Source: Alphaproteobacteria bacterium (GTDB lineage Bacteria > Pseudomonadota > Alphaproteobacteria > UBA828). Taken from it: DNA of 64,000 nucleotides. The stretch lies in NCBI GenBank assembly GCA_022823305.1, contig JAJDXK010000009.1:26633-90632 (forward strand), written 5' to 3'. A program made the position numbers and the translations under genes. The stretch's first letter is position 1. The number at the start of each line of letters is the position of its first letter. The notes beneath the pieces are model-generated. The model was not told the DNA's origin, did not search any database, and saw only the letters and a program-made list of their open reading frames with translations. Positions 16,648 through 25,480 of this stretch are shown in pieces.

Positions 16648-17364
16648 CTAGGCGACGCCCAGGTAGGTGTGCTGAACCTTGTCGTTCTCGCGCAGCTCCG
16701 CCGCCGGGCCCTCGAGAACGATCCGCCCCGTCTCCATGACGAAGCCCTTCTGCGCCAGTGCGAGCGCGAGACGGGCGTTCTGCTCGACCAGCACGATGGT
16801 CCGCTTCTCCGTGTGCAGCGTGCGGATGATGCGGGCGATCTCGCGGCACATGATGGGCGAGAGCCCGAGCGAGGGTTCGTCCATCAGGATCACGTCGGGC
16901 CGCGACATGAGCGCGCGGCCCATGGCGAGCATCTGCTGCTCCCCGCCCGAGAGCGTGCCGGCGAGCTGATTGGCGCGCTCCTGCAGGCGCGGGAAGCGCC
17001 GGAAGATGTCGTCGAAGTCGGCGCGGAGCGCGGCGGCGTCCTTGCGCAGGTAGGCGCCCATCTCCAGGTTCTCGCGCACCGTCATCATGGGGAAGACGCG
17101 ACGCCCCTCCGGCACGTGGGCGATGCCGAGCCCGGCGATTCTCTCCGGCGAGGCGCCGTCGATGCGCTTGCCGCCGAGGCGGATTTCGCCGCCGCTCAGC
17201 CGCTCGAGGCCCGAGATCGCGCGCAGCGTCGTCGACTTGCCCGCACCGTTGGCGCCGATCAGGGTGACGATCTCGCCCTCGCCCACGCCGATGGAGATGC
17301 CCTTCACGGCCTCGATCTTGCGGTAGCGGACCGAGATGTTGTCGAGCTCAAGCAGCAAATTCAT
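16648..17364 (-). CDS. livF: Branched-chain amino-acid-type ABC transporter ATP-binding protein LivF
   Basis: 238 residues. Walker A is GANGAGKST, the ABC signature is LSGGEQQML and Walker B is VILMDEPSLGL. The length and the HVPEGRRVFP segment are typical of LivF. Its start overlaps the end of livG by 17 bases, suggesting coupled translation. It forms the second ATPase of a complete Liv-type importer (SBP, LivH, LivM, LivG, LivF). In catabolic islands such importers often carry amides, urea or aromatic compounds rather than leucine. Confidence 0.93.
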   Translation of the reverse strand: MNLLLELDNISVRYRKIEAVKGISIGVGEGEIVTLIGANGAGKSTTLRAISGLERLSGGEIRLGGKRIDGASPERIAGLGIAHVPEGRRVFPMMTVRENLEMGAYLRKDAAALRADFDDIFRRFPRLQERANQLAGTLSGGEQQMLAMGRALMSRPDVILMDEPSLGLSPIMCREIARIIRTLHTEKRTIVLVEQNARLALALAQKGFVMETGRIVLEGPAAELRENDKVQHTYLGVA

Positions 17365-18133
17365 CGTCCCCCAGGATGTCCTCGGAACCGAGATAGGCCT
17401 CGATCACGTCCGGGTTGGAAACGATCTCCGCCGGCACGCCCTCCGCCAGCTTCTTTCCGAAATTGAGGACCGTGATGTATTCGCAGAGCCCCATCACGGT
17501 CTTCATGTCGTGCTCGACCAGCAGGATCGTGATGTTCCATTCGTCGCGCAGCCTGCGGATGATCCGGGTCATGCGCTCGGTCTCGGCCGGGTTCATTCCG
17601 GCCACGGGCTCGTCCAGCATGAGGATGCGGGGTTCGGTGGCGAGCGCCATGGCGACGCCGAGCGCGCGCTGGTGGCCGTGCGAGAGATTGGGCGCGAGCT
17701 CGTCCCTGAACTCGCCGAGGCCGATGAAGTCGAGGATCTCCAGCGCCCGCACCTCGTTGGCCCTCTCCATGCCGCGCGCGGTGCCGACGATCGCGCCGAA
17801 CAGGCTCTCTCTCGCGTGCAGGTGACGCGCGATCGACACGTTCTCCAGCACGGTGAAGTCGCTGAACATCGCCGAGCGCTGAAAGGTGCGCACCCCGCCC
17901 TTGCCCGCAATGCGGCTGGGGCGCAGGCCGGTGAGCCTGTTGCCGTCGAGAAAGACGTCGCCCGAGGTCGGCCTGTAGGTGCCCGAGATGACGTTGAAGA
18001 GCGTGGTCTTGCCCGCCCCGTTGGGCCCGATGATGCCGCGGATCTCGCCCTCCTCGACCGTCATGTCGAGATCGGCGACGGCGAGCAGGCCGCCGAAGCG
18101 CTTGCTCACGTTCCTGACCTCGAGAAGCGACAC
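17348..18133 (-). CDS. livG: Branched-chain amino-acid-type ABC transporter ATP-binding protein LivG
   Basis: 261 residues. Walker A is GPNGAGKTT. The LivG-specific middle with GGVRTFQRS is present, the signature region is LSHGHQRALG (a usual LivG variant of LSGG) and Walker B is ILMLDEPVAGM. The start is GTG at 18133, just after livM. It pairs with LivF on the cytoplasmic face of LivH/LivM. Confidence 0.92.
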   Translation of the reverse strand: MSLLEVRNVSKRFGGLLAVADLDMTVEEGEIRGIIGPNGAGKTTLFNVISGTYRPTSGDVFLDGNRLTGLRPSRIAGKGGVRTFQRSAMFSDFTVLENVSIARHLHARESLFGAIVGTARGMERANEVRALEILDFIGLGEFRDELAPNLSHGHQRALGVAMALATEPRILMLDEPVAGMNPAETERMTRIIRRLRDEWNITILLVEHDMKTVMGLCEYITVLNFGKKLAEGVPAEIVSNPDVIEAYLGSEDILGDDEFAA

Positions 18134-18143
18134 GTCTCCGCCC

Positions 18144-19196
18144 CTAGGTTCGCGACGCGAAGGTGGTGAGCCAGGTGCGCAGGCGCTCGAACTGCTGGCC
18201 CGGCGGCGTGCGCAGCGCGTTGCTCACCTTGGGGACCAGGCTCTCCAGCCCGCCCGGCAGGAAGATCAGGAAGAAGATCAACACGCCGCCGAACATCAGT
18301 GGCCGCCACTCGAGCAGCGGCCGGCTCCACTCGAAGGCGATGGTCACCACCACCAGCCCGATGATCGGCCCCCAGAAGGTGGCCGTGCCGCCGACCACCA
18401 CCCAGATGATCAGGTAGATCATCGTGGTCAGGTCGAAGTTGCGCGGATCGATCGCGCCCATCCGGTAGGCCAGCAGGGCGCCCGCGATTCCGGCGAAGAA
18501 GGAGCCCGTGATGAAGGCGAGGCTGCGGTAGCGCGCCACGTCGATGCCGACGCACTCGGCCAGAAGGTCGTCGCTGTGGATCGACTTCCAGGCGTTGCCG
18601 ATGCGCGAGCGGTCCAGCCTCCACATGATGAAGACGGCGGCCAGCATGACGATGAAGCAGGTGAAGTAGTAGGGCACCGGCGGCGACAGCCGGAGCCCCA
18701 CGATCTCCGGCGAGGGGATGTTGATGATGCCGCGCGTGCCGCCGAAGGGGAACTGCACCTTCACCCAGATCAGCCGCACCAGCTCGCCCATGGCGAAGGA
18801 GGCGATGAAGAAGCCGAAGCCCGCGGTGCGCAGCAGAGGCACGATGAAGGCGGCCCCCACGATCGCCGCGGTAATCCCGGCCATCGGCACGACGACGCCG
18901 AAGGGCAGGCCCGCGTGCTTGGCGATGAGCGCCGCGCCGTAGGAGCCCGCGCCCATCAGCACGACGTGGGCGAAGCTCCAGTCGCCGGTGGTGGTGATCA
19001 GGCGGTAGCTCGTCACCATGATGACGTTGATGAAGAAGACGATGGCGATCTCGCGGTGGTAGGGCTTCAGCTCGAAGCCCAGCACGCAGAGCGCGGCGAG
19101 CACCGCGGCGAGAACGAGCAGCGGCGCGAAGCGCCGCATCGCGATCCCGACGTCCAGGCCGGCGCTCGCCGGTTCGCTAGGCACGCTCACGGCCAA
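18144..19196 (-). CDS. livM: Branched-chain amino-acid-type ABC transporter permease LivM
   Basis: 350 residues with about nine to ten hydrophobic segments and the LivM hallmark stretch TTTGDWSFAHVVLMGAGSYG. The conserved cytoplasmic loop RSRIGNAWKSIHSDDLLAECVG contacts the ATPases. The start is TTG at 19196 or GTG six bases downstream; both overlap the end of livH. The C-terminus has a short soluble tail. Confidence 0.9.
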   Translation of the reverse strand: MAVSVPSEPASAGLDVGIAMRRFAPLLVLAAVLAALCVLGFELKPYHREIAIVFFINVIMVTSYRLITTTGDWSFAHVVLMGAGSYGAALIAKHAGLPFGVVVPMAGITAAIVGAAFIVPLLRTAGFGFFIASFAMGELVRLIWVKVQFPFGGTRGIINIPSPEIVGLRLSPPVPYYFTCFIVMLAAVFIMWRLDRSRIGNAWKSIHSDDLLAECVGIDVARYRSLAFITGSFFAGIAGALLAYRMGAIDPRNFDLTTMIYLIIWVVVGGTATFWGPIIGLVVVTIAFEWSRPLLEWRPLMFGGVLIFFLIFLPGGLESLVPKVSNALRTPPGQQFERLRTWLTTFASRT

Positions 19197-20046
19197 GCAG
19201 CCCCTGTGGCCGGACGATCAGGGTGAGCGCCATGAAGCCGACGCCCACCATGGTCGCGATCAGGTTGTCGGTCACCGTGGTGACGAAGGTGTGGATGAAG
19301 CCGAGGATGACCGCCGCCAGGATCGCACCCTCGATGCTGGCCATCCCGCCCACGATGACGACCACGAAGGCGATCAGAATGACGCCGTGCCCCATGTAGG
19401 GCGTCACGGCATGGATCGGCGCCATCAGCGCGCCCGCAAGCCCGGCCGAGGCGCCGGCCAGTGCCATCGCCAGCATCGTCATGCGGTTGGTGCGGATGCC
19501 CTGGAGCGCGGCGATCTCCGGGTCCTGCGCGCAGGCCCTGAGCGCCTTTCCCAGCTTCACGCGGTAGAGGAAGTAGCGCAGCGCCAGCAGCATCGCGAAG
19601 GCGCAGGGAATCACGATCAGCCGTTGCCAGCCGATCGTGGCATCGCCCACGTTGGCGGCGCCCATGTAGGGTGTCGGGATGCTCTTGGCGATGCCGACAC
19701 CCCAAATTTGCCCCGCGAGCACCTGCAGGACGAAGGCAAGCCCCGCGGTCGCCATGAATCCGGCGAGGATGTTCTTCCGCGTCGGCCGGAAGATCAGGCG
19801 CTCCACCACCACCCCGAAGAGGGCGACGATCGGGATCGCGAGCACGACCGCGAGAGGAAAGGGCAGGCCGACGAGCGCGTAGAGCACGTAGACGCAGTAG
19901 GCGCCGACCATGAAGAACTCGCCGTGGGCGAAGTTCGCCATCTTCATGACGCCGAAGGCGAGCGCTAGGCCGACCGCGACCAGCGCGTAGATCGACGACG
20001 CCACCACGGAGTTCAGCAGCGTCTGGATCAGGGTGGCGGCGTCCAT
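19177..20046 (-). CDS. livH: Branched-chain amino-acid-type ABC transporter permease LivH
   Basis: 289 residues, strongly hydrophobic throughout, with the LivH signatures GLALAFGVMKMANFAHGEF near residue 30 and the cytoplasmic loop LGKALRACAQDPEIAALQGI. It begins 124 bases after the binding-protein gene, a gap that contains two stem-loops. It overlaps livM by about 20 bases. Confidence 0.92.
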   Translation of the reverse strand: MDAATLIQTLLNSVVASSIYALVAVGLALAFGVMKMANFAHGEFFMVGAYCVYVLYALVGLPFPLAVVLAIPIVALFGVVVERLIFRPTRKNILAGFMATAGLAFVLQVLAGQIWGVGIAKSIPTPYMGAANVGDATIGWQRLIVIPCAFAMLLALRYFLYRVKLGKALRACAQDPEIAALQGIRTNRMTMLAMALAGASAGLAGALMAPIHAVTPYMGHGVILIAFVVVIVGGMASIEGAILAAVILGFIHTFVTTVTDNLIATMVGVGFMALTLIVRPQGLLGRERA

Positions 20047-20065
20047 GCGACCCGGTTCCCGGCAA

Positions 20066-20091
20066 CGGTCCCCGACGTCAGTCGGGGACCG
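20066..20091 (-). repeat. Perfect 11-bp stem-loop upstream of livH
   Basis: CGGTCCCCGAC (20066-20076) pairs perfectly with GTCGGGGACCG (20081-20091) over a 4-base loop. It lies between the binding-protein gene and livH on the transcribed strand. No U-run follows, so it looks like an RNA-stabilising or attenuating hairpin rather than a full terminator. Confidence 0.65.
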
Positions 20092-20125
20092 CTGGTCCGT
20101 GCACTGTCACCCAGTCAGGAAGGGC

Positions 20126-20160
20126 GGGGCGGGCGCTCGTCACGTGGTATTGCCCGCCCC
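20126..20160 (-). repeat. 9-bp GC stem-loop directly after the binding-protein gene
   Basis: GGGGCGGGC (20126-20134) pairs with GCCCGCCCC (20152-20160) over a 17-base loop. It begins about ten bases past the stop codon of the periplasmic binding-protein gene, where an mRNA 3'-end protecting hairpin would sit. No U-run is seen. Confidence 0.6.
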
Positions 20161-20170
20161 TTGCGCATGC

Positions 20171-21481
20171 CTACTGGCGCTGATCCCACATCTGGCCACG
20201 CTCACGCACGTGGGCGATGATCGTGTCCTTGTGGGCGTCGAACCAGGGCTCGAAGCGCATCATCGAGACGATGCGCTTGCACTGGCAATCCGGGTCGAAG
20301 ACGTTGGTCGGGATCGGGTGCGACATCATGTTCTTGATGCCCCACATGTCCTGACCGCTGATGAGCGCGGGCCCCTCGATCGTCATGATCGCCTTCTCCG
20401 CGCGCACCGCCTCGAGCACGGCGTCGGGATCGAAGCTCCCGGCCTTCTGCACGCCGTGCAGGTAGACCTGCACGATCGGCATGTAGAGCCAGTCGATCCC
20501 GGTCATCGGCGCGTTCACGTCCTCCGGCGCACCGTCGCCGAAGCGCGCCTGCCAGTCATCGACGAAGCGGCTCTGCATCGAGGGGTTGCCCCACCAGGGG
20601 TCGTCCATGGTCGGATAGCTGTCGTAGCCGCCGACCTTCGCGGCCCACTCGACGGGCACCTTCTGCAGCACCGATTCCCATTCGATGTAGTTCGCGTTGA
20701 TGGGGCCCTCGAAGCCCTGCAGGTAGAGCTGCTCCAGCACCAGCGGAATGAAGTCGGGCCAGGTGATGTTGAGCGCCACGGCGTCCGGCTTGGCCGCGAG
20801 CAGCGCGGTCACGACCGGCGCGAAGTCGGTGGTCTCGGGCGAGAAATGCTCGTCGTAGACGATCTCCCAGCCTGCCGCCTTGGCCGCGCCAACCTCCCAG
20901 GCCTGCCCGACGAAGGTGACCGCGTCCTCCTGCGCGATGACCCCGTAGGTCTTGAGCTCGGGATAGACGTTCTTGATGTAGAGCGGGCGCATCATCTCGC
21001 CGCGCGGGAACGCGTCCTCGCCGGCCATCACGTAGGGGCGGTTGGGGTTGATGTCGGTGGACGCCAGCGGCGTGTAGAAGACGCCGTTGTCCATCAGGAA
21101 GGGAATCTGCGAATCGCCGGTCGTGCCGCCGACGCCCGTCACCAGCTTGACCTCGTTCTCGAAGACGAGCTGCTTCGCACCCTGGAGCGCCTTGCTCGGC
21201 ACATATTCGTTGTCGAACTGGTGAATCTCGATCATGTGCCGCGTGTCGCCGACCAGAAGCCCGCCTTCCGAGTTGATCCAGTCGGCGAGGATCTTCAGCC
21301 CGGTGAGCCCGGGCAGACCCCAGCCCGCGACCGGGCCGGACAAGGGTGCGTTGAAGCCGATGCCGATGGGATCGCCGACATTCTCTTCCGCCTGCGCGGC
21401 AGGCAGTGCGCCGAAGGCGAGTGCGCCTGCGGCTGCGAGAATTCCGACCGAGCGAAGGGCCGATTTTCCTAACGACGTCAT
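20171..21481 (-). CDS. Liv-type ABC transporter substrate-binding protein
   Basis: 436 residues of the Peripla_BP_6 class. A signal peptide is clear: positive start (MTSLGKSALR), hydrophobic stretch and cleavage around AQA near residue 31. The mature part starts with IGIGFNAPLSGPVAGWG, the usual ligand-site opening. Several aspartates and tryptophans are spaced through the lobes. It is the first gene of the Liv operon, with GGGAGG close to its ATG. It diverges from hyuA across 237 bases. Ligand unknown; the neighbouring hydantoinase and amine-catabolism genes make an amide or cyclic amide plausible. Confidence 0.9.
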   Translation of the reverse strand: MTSLGKSALRSVGILAAAGALAFGALPAAQAEENVGDPIGIGFNAPLSGPVAGWGLPGLTGLKILADWINSEGGLLVGDTRHMIEIHQFDNEYVPSKALQGAKQLVFENEVKLVTGVGGTTGDSQIPFLMDNGVFYTPLASTDINPNRPYVMAGEDAFPRGEMMRPLYIKNVYPELKTYGVIAQEDAVTFVGQAWEVGAAKAAGWEIVYDEHFSPETTDFAPVVTALLAAKPDAVALNITWPDFIPLVLEQLYLQGFEGPINANYIEWESVLQKVPVEWAAKVGGYDSYPTMDDPWWGNPSMQSRFVDDWQARFGDGAPEDVNAPMTGIDWLYMPIVQVYLHGVQKAGSFDPDAVLEAVRAEKAIMTIEGPALISGQDMWGIKNMMSHPIPTNVFDPDCQCKRIVSMMRFEPWFDAHKDTIIAHVRERGQMWDQRQ

Positions 21482-21612
21482 GGTACCTCCCTTTCTCCTG
21501 TCCGGTTCTCTTGCTCTTGTCTTCTTGACCGGAACCTCGCGCGAAGCTTAGCCGTGGCCGGCAACCGGTTCAAGACGACCCCGCCTGCGGCGGCGGGCCC
21601 TGCGGGGTGCGC

Positions 21613-21641
21613 TTGCGGCGCATGACGCCCTCTTGTATCTA
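21613..21641 (+). promoter_or_regulatory. Candidate sigma-70 promoter for hyuA-hyuB
   Basis: TTGCGG (21613-21618) and TATCTA (21636-21641) are 17 bases apart, ideal spacing. They lie about 75 bases upstream of the HyuA start in the divergent intergenic region. Confidence 0.45.
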
Positions 21642-21718
21642 GCGCACCGGCCAAGCGGGAGAGCCACGTTGACCCTGCTCCCCTTCACGCAACCGGGCGC
21701 GAGCGCGCACGGGCACCC

Positions 21719-23740
21719 ATGAGCGACCGCACGCGGGTCGGGGTCGAGGTCGGCGGCACCTTCACCGACCTCGTCGCCTTCGAGGCGGGCGGGGTACGCA
21801 TCACCAAGGTGCCGAGCACGCCGCAGGCGCCTCACCGGGGCGCGATCGCCGCGCTCGACGAGTCAGGTCTCGCGCTGGAGGCCGCCGACGATCTCGTGCA
21901 CGGCTCGACCGTGGCCACCAACGCGGTGCTCGAGCGCAAGGGCGCGAAGGTGGCGTTCTTCGCCACCGAGGGCTTCCGCGACCTGCTCGCGCTGCAGCGG
22001 CAGAGCCGGCGTTCCATCTACGACATCCGCTACCGCAAGCCGGAGCCGGTGGTGCCGCGCCGCGACACCTTCGACATCCCCGAGCGCACCGGCCCGCACG
22101 GCGAGGTGGTCACCCCCCTCGACGAGGCGGCGGCGCGGCATCGCGTGCGCCAGGCGTTGCAGGGTGGCGGCTACGAATCCGTCGCGATCTGCCTGCTCAA
22201 CAGCTACGCCAACCCCGCCCACGAGCGCCGCATGGCGGAGATGATCGCCGAGCGCTTCCCCGGCACCGGTATCACCTGCTCGTGCGACGTGACCCGCGAG
22301 TTCCGCGAGTACGAGCGCGCCTCCACCACCACCCTCGCGGCCTACGTGCAGCCGGTCATCGACCGCTACCTCGGCGCGTTCGAGCGCGCCCTCGGCGAGC
22401 GCGGCTTCGCGGGCCGCTTCAGCCTGATGCAGTCCAACGGCGGCAGGCTGCCGGCGAGCGGCATGGCCGGCAACGCCATCACCTCGCTCTACTCGGGCCC
22501 CGCGGCGGGCGTGATGGGGGCGATCCGGCAGGCGGGACGCTCCGGCTACAGCAACCTCATCACCTTCGACATGGGGGGCACCAGCACCGACGTCTGCCTG
22601 GTGCAGGAGGGCACGCCGGTCCTCACCAGCGACGCCGAGATCGACGGGCTGCCCATTCGCGTTCCGGTGCTCGACATCGTGACGGTAGGCGCGGGCGGCG
22701 GCTCCATCGTGTGGCGCGACGACGGCGGCATGCTGCGGGTGGGCCCGCGCTCGGCCGGCGCCGAGCCCGGCCCCGCCTGCTACCGGCGCGGCGGCACCGA
22801 TCCCACCATCACCGATGCGCACCTGGTGCGCGGCACGGTGCTCGCCGACACCTTCCTCGGCGGGCGCATGGCGGTGGATCCCGCGCTCAGCCGGGACGCC
22901 TTTGGCGCGCTCGCGACGCACGCCGGCTGCAGCGTGGAGCGGGTCGCCGACGACGCGATCCGCGTCGCCGAGCACAACATCGTCCGCGCGATCCAGCTGG
23001 TCTCGACCGAGCGCGGCCGCGACCCGCGCGACTACGTATTGGTTCCCTTCGGCGGCGCGGGGCCGCTGCACGCCGCGCGTGTCGCCGAGGTGCTCGGCAT
23101 CTCCAGCATCGTCATCCCGCCGGCCGCCGGCGTGCTCTCCGCCTTCGGCCTCGTCGCCTCGGACTTCGTGCGCTACGAGAGCCGCACGGTGCGCTTCGCC
23201 CTCGACGAGGCGGGCGCGGCGAAGCGCGTGCGCGAGCAGTTCGCGGCCATGCGCGCGGACGCGGAGGCCGCCTTCGCCGCGCTCGGGCTCACGCGCGGGC
23301 TCGTCTACACCCACACGCTCGAGATGCGCTACGTGGGCCAGGCCTTCGAGGTTGCCGTTCAGCTCGACGCCGAAGAGATCGCCCGTCTCGACGCCGCTCA
23401 CCTGCGCGAGCGCTTCAACGACGCGCACCACCGCATCTTCGAGTTCGACGATTCCCGCACCAACCGGCCGGAGATCGTCTCCTTCCGGCTCGGCATCGCC
23501 TCGCCGCCGCCGTCCGTCCCCGCCCTCGCCGGCACGGACGAGGCACCGCACGAGGCCCTGGTCACGCTCTTCGACGGCGGCGAGCGCGTAAGCGCCCGCC
23601 GGCTCAACCGCAGCGCCCTGCTCCAGGCAGGCACGGGCGAGGGGCCGTTGCTCATCGCCGACGACACGTCGACCGCCTACGTGCCACCGGGCTGGCGCGC
23701 GCGGGTGGACTCGCATCACAATGTCATCCTGACGCGCTGA
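21719..23740 (+). CDS. Hydantoinase/oxoprolinase family subunit A (HyuA)
   Basis: 673 residues, ATP-dependent amidohydrolase family that opens hydantoins, 5-oxoproline and N-methylhydantoin. The N-terminal acetate-kinase-like motif GVEVGGTFTDLV is followed by STVATNAVLERKG near residue 63. The second half contains YSGPAAGVMGA, FDMGGTSTDVCLV and the GAGGGSI and FGGAGPLHA segments typical of the family. Length matches HyuA. A HyuB gene follows 62 bases downstream on the same strand. The reaction is inferred from the family; the ring substrate is unknown. Confidence 0.93.
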   Translation: MSDRTRVGVEVGGTFTDLVAFEAGGVRITKVPSTPQAPHRGAIAALDESGLALEAADDLVHGSTVATNAVLERKGAKVAFFATEGFRDLLALQRQSRRSIYDIRYRKPEPVVPRRDTFDIPERTGPHGEVVTPLDEAAARHRVRQALQGGGYESVAICLLNSYANPAHERRMAEMIAERFPGTGITCSCDVTREFREYERASTTTLAAYVQPVIDRYLGAFERALGERGFAGRFSLMQSNGGRLPASGMAGNAITSLYSGPAAGVMGAIRQAGRSGYSNLITFDMGGTSTDVCLVQEGTPVLTSDAEIDGLPIRVPVLDIVTVGAGGGSIVWRDDGGMLRVGPRSAGAEPGPACYRRGGTDPTITDAHLVRGTVLADTFLGGRMAVDPALSRDAFGALATHAGCSVERVADDAIRVAEHNIVRAIQLVSTERGRDPRDYVLVPFGGAGPLHAARVAEVLGISSIVIPPAAGVLSAFGLVASDFVRYESRTVRFALDEAGAAKRVREQFAAMRADAEAAFAALGLTRGLVYTHTLEMRYVGQAFEVAVQLDAEEIARLDAAHLRERFNDAHHRIFEFDDSRTNRPEIVSFRLGIASPPPSVPALAGTDEAPHEALVTLFDGGERVSARRLNRSALLQAGTGEGPLLIADDTSTAYVPPGWRARVDSHHNVILTR

Positions 23741-23802
23741 GCCCGGGCCTGCGGTCGCCGGAGCCGGAAGACGGCGCGCGAACAGAGGCGAGGGCAGGGC
23801 CC

Positions 23803-25434
23803 ATGGCGCTCGACCAGGTCGACCAGGCGATCATCTCCCAGGCGCTGATCGCCGCGGCGAAGGAGATGGGGATCAAGCTCGTGCGCTCGGCCTACTCGCC
23901 GATCGTGCGCGAGGCAAACGACTGCTCCGCCGCGCTGCTCGACGTGCACGGCAACGTGGTGAGCCAGGCGGAGCTCATCCCCATGCAGCTCGGCCCCATC
24001 GGCACCACCTTCCGCCCCTGCGCCGAGCTCTATCCGCCGGAGACGCTCGAGCCCGGCGACTTCTACATCAACAACCACCCCTACCACGGCGGCCAGCACG
24101 TCCCCGACATCTTCATCTTCACGCCCATCTTCTTCGGCGACCGGCTCGTGGGCTTCAGCTCCACCGTCGCCCATCACCTCGACCTCGGCGGCGGGGCGCC
24201 CGGCCTCAACATGGCGGCCGGCGACGTCTATCAGGAGGGCCTGATCTTTCCGCCGAGCCGCTACAACGTGAACCGCGACTGGAACGGCGGCCCCTTCGAG
24301 CGCCTGGTACGCGCGAACGTGCGCGTGCCGGAGAAGACTATCGGCGACTGCAACGCGCAGTTCGCGGCGAACGGGGTGGGCACGCGGCGCGTCGTCGAGC
24401 TCTGCGAGAAGTTCGGGGCGGACGCGGTCACACAGGCGATGGCGGGGCTGCTCGACTATGCCGAGCAGCGCATGCGCGCCGCGATCGCCGCAGCGCCCGA
24501 CGGTGTCTACCACGGCGAGGACCAGCTCGACAGCGACGGGGTGGGCGATACGCCGCTGGTGGTGCGCGCGCGGGTGGAGATCGCGGGCGACACCGTCTCG
24601 GTCGACTACGAGGGCACCTGCGGCCAGGTCTCCACCAACGTGAACTGCCCCTTCGCCTCGACCATCGCGGCCGGGCTCAGTTGCGTGAAATCGGTGCTCA
24701 CCAGCCCCGACATCCCCTTCAACGAAGGGGCAAAGCGGCCGATCGAGATCACCGCCCCCTACGGCTCGCTGCTCAATCCGCGCCCGCCGGCGCCGGTGCG
24801 CGCGCGCATGCTGTCCGCCTACCGCGCGTATAACGCGGTGATGAAGGCGCTGGCGCAGGCGGTGCCGGAGCAGGTGATGGCGGCCGGCTTCGACACCACC
24901 CACGCCACCTGCCTCTCCCACCTCGGCGAGGAGGGGTACGGCATCTACCTCGAGATCTTCGGCGGCGGCTACGGCGCGAGTGCGGTGGGCGACGGCTGCG
25001 ACGCCGTGGACAGCCCGCTGTCGAACTGCTCGAACATCCCGATCGAGGCCATCGACATGGAGCACGAGTTCTTCCGGGTGGTCGAGTATGCGCTGGTGCC
25101 CGGCTCGGGCGGCGGCGGCGAATCCCGCGGCGGGCTCGGGCTCAGGCGCGTCTACGAGGTGCTGGCCGACGATGTCGAGTACCAGTCCTACTCCGACCGC
25201 TTCGTGATCGCGCCGGAGGGGCTGTTCGAGGGCGAGGACGGCGGGGAGGCGTTCGTCAGCGTGCTGCGCGGCAACGAGAAGTTCACGCTCGGCTCGAAGA
25301 CGAGCTTCCGGCTCGCGAAGGGCGACCGTCTGGTGATGAGCACCGGCGGCGGCGCGGGCTACGGCGACCCCGGCCGGCGCTCGGCGGAGAGGCGCGCGCA
25401 GGACCGCGACGACGGCGCGCTCGCGGCGTCCTAG
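23803..25434 (+). CDS. Hydantoinase/oxoprolinase family subunit B (HyuB)
   Basis: 543 residues. The family opening DQAIISQALIAAAKEMG, NDCSAALLD, YINNHPYHGGQHVPD and AHHLDLGGGAPG are all present. The C-terminal glycine-rich stretch GSGGGGESRGGLGLRR and the ending GGGAGYGDP are standard for HyuB. The ATG at 23803 is 62 bases after hyuA and is preceded by GAGGGCAGGG. It forms the heteromeric enzyme with HyuA. A sugar-type ABC permease gene starts 46 bases downstream, so transport and ring opening may be cotranscribed. Confidence 0.93.
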   Translation: MALDQVDQAIISQALIAAAKEMGIKLVRSAYSPIVREANDCSAALLDVHGNVVSQAELIPMQLGPIGTTFRPCAELYPPETLEPGDFYINNHPYHGGQHVPDIFIFTPIFFGDRLVGFSSTVAHHLDLGGGAPGLNMAAGDVYQEGLIFPPSRYNVNRDWNGGPFERLVRANVRVPEKTIGDCNAQFAANGVGTRRVVELCEKFGADAVTQAMAGLLDYAEQRMRAAIAAAPDGVYHGEDQLDSDGVGDTPLVVRARVEIAGDTVSVDYEGTCGQVSTNVNCPFASTIAAGLSCVKSVLTSPDIPFNEGAKRPIEITAPYGSLLNPRPPAPVRARMLSAYRAYNAVMKALAQAVPEQVMAAGFDTTHATCLSHLGEEGYGIYLEIFGGGYGASAVGDGCDAVDSPLSNCSNIPIEAIDMEHEFFRVVEYALVPGSGGGGESRGGLGLRRVYEVLADDVEYQSYSDRFVIAPEGLFEGEDGGEAFVSVLRGNEKFTLGSKTSFRLAKGDRLVMSTGGGAGYGDPGRRSAERRAQDRDDGALAAS

Positions 25435-25480
25435 CGCTCGGCGGCTTGGCATCCCGGAGCGGAGGCGGGGGCATCATCAA

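Noticed and set aside
16648..21481. Urea transporter (UrtABCDE) for the urease
   Set aside because: The five-gene Liv-type layout is similar, but it is 14 kb from urease and linked to an SDR and HyuAB; nothing in the sequence specifically indicates urea.
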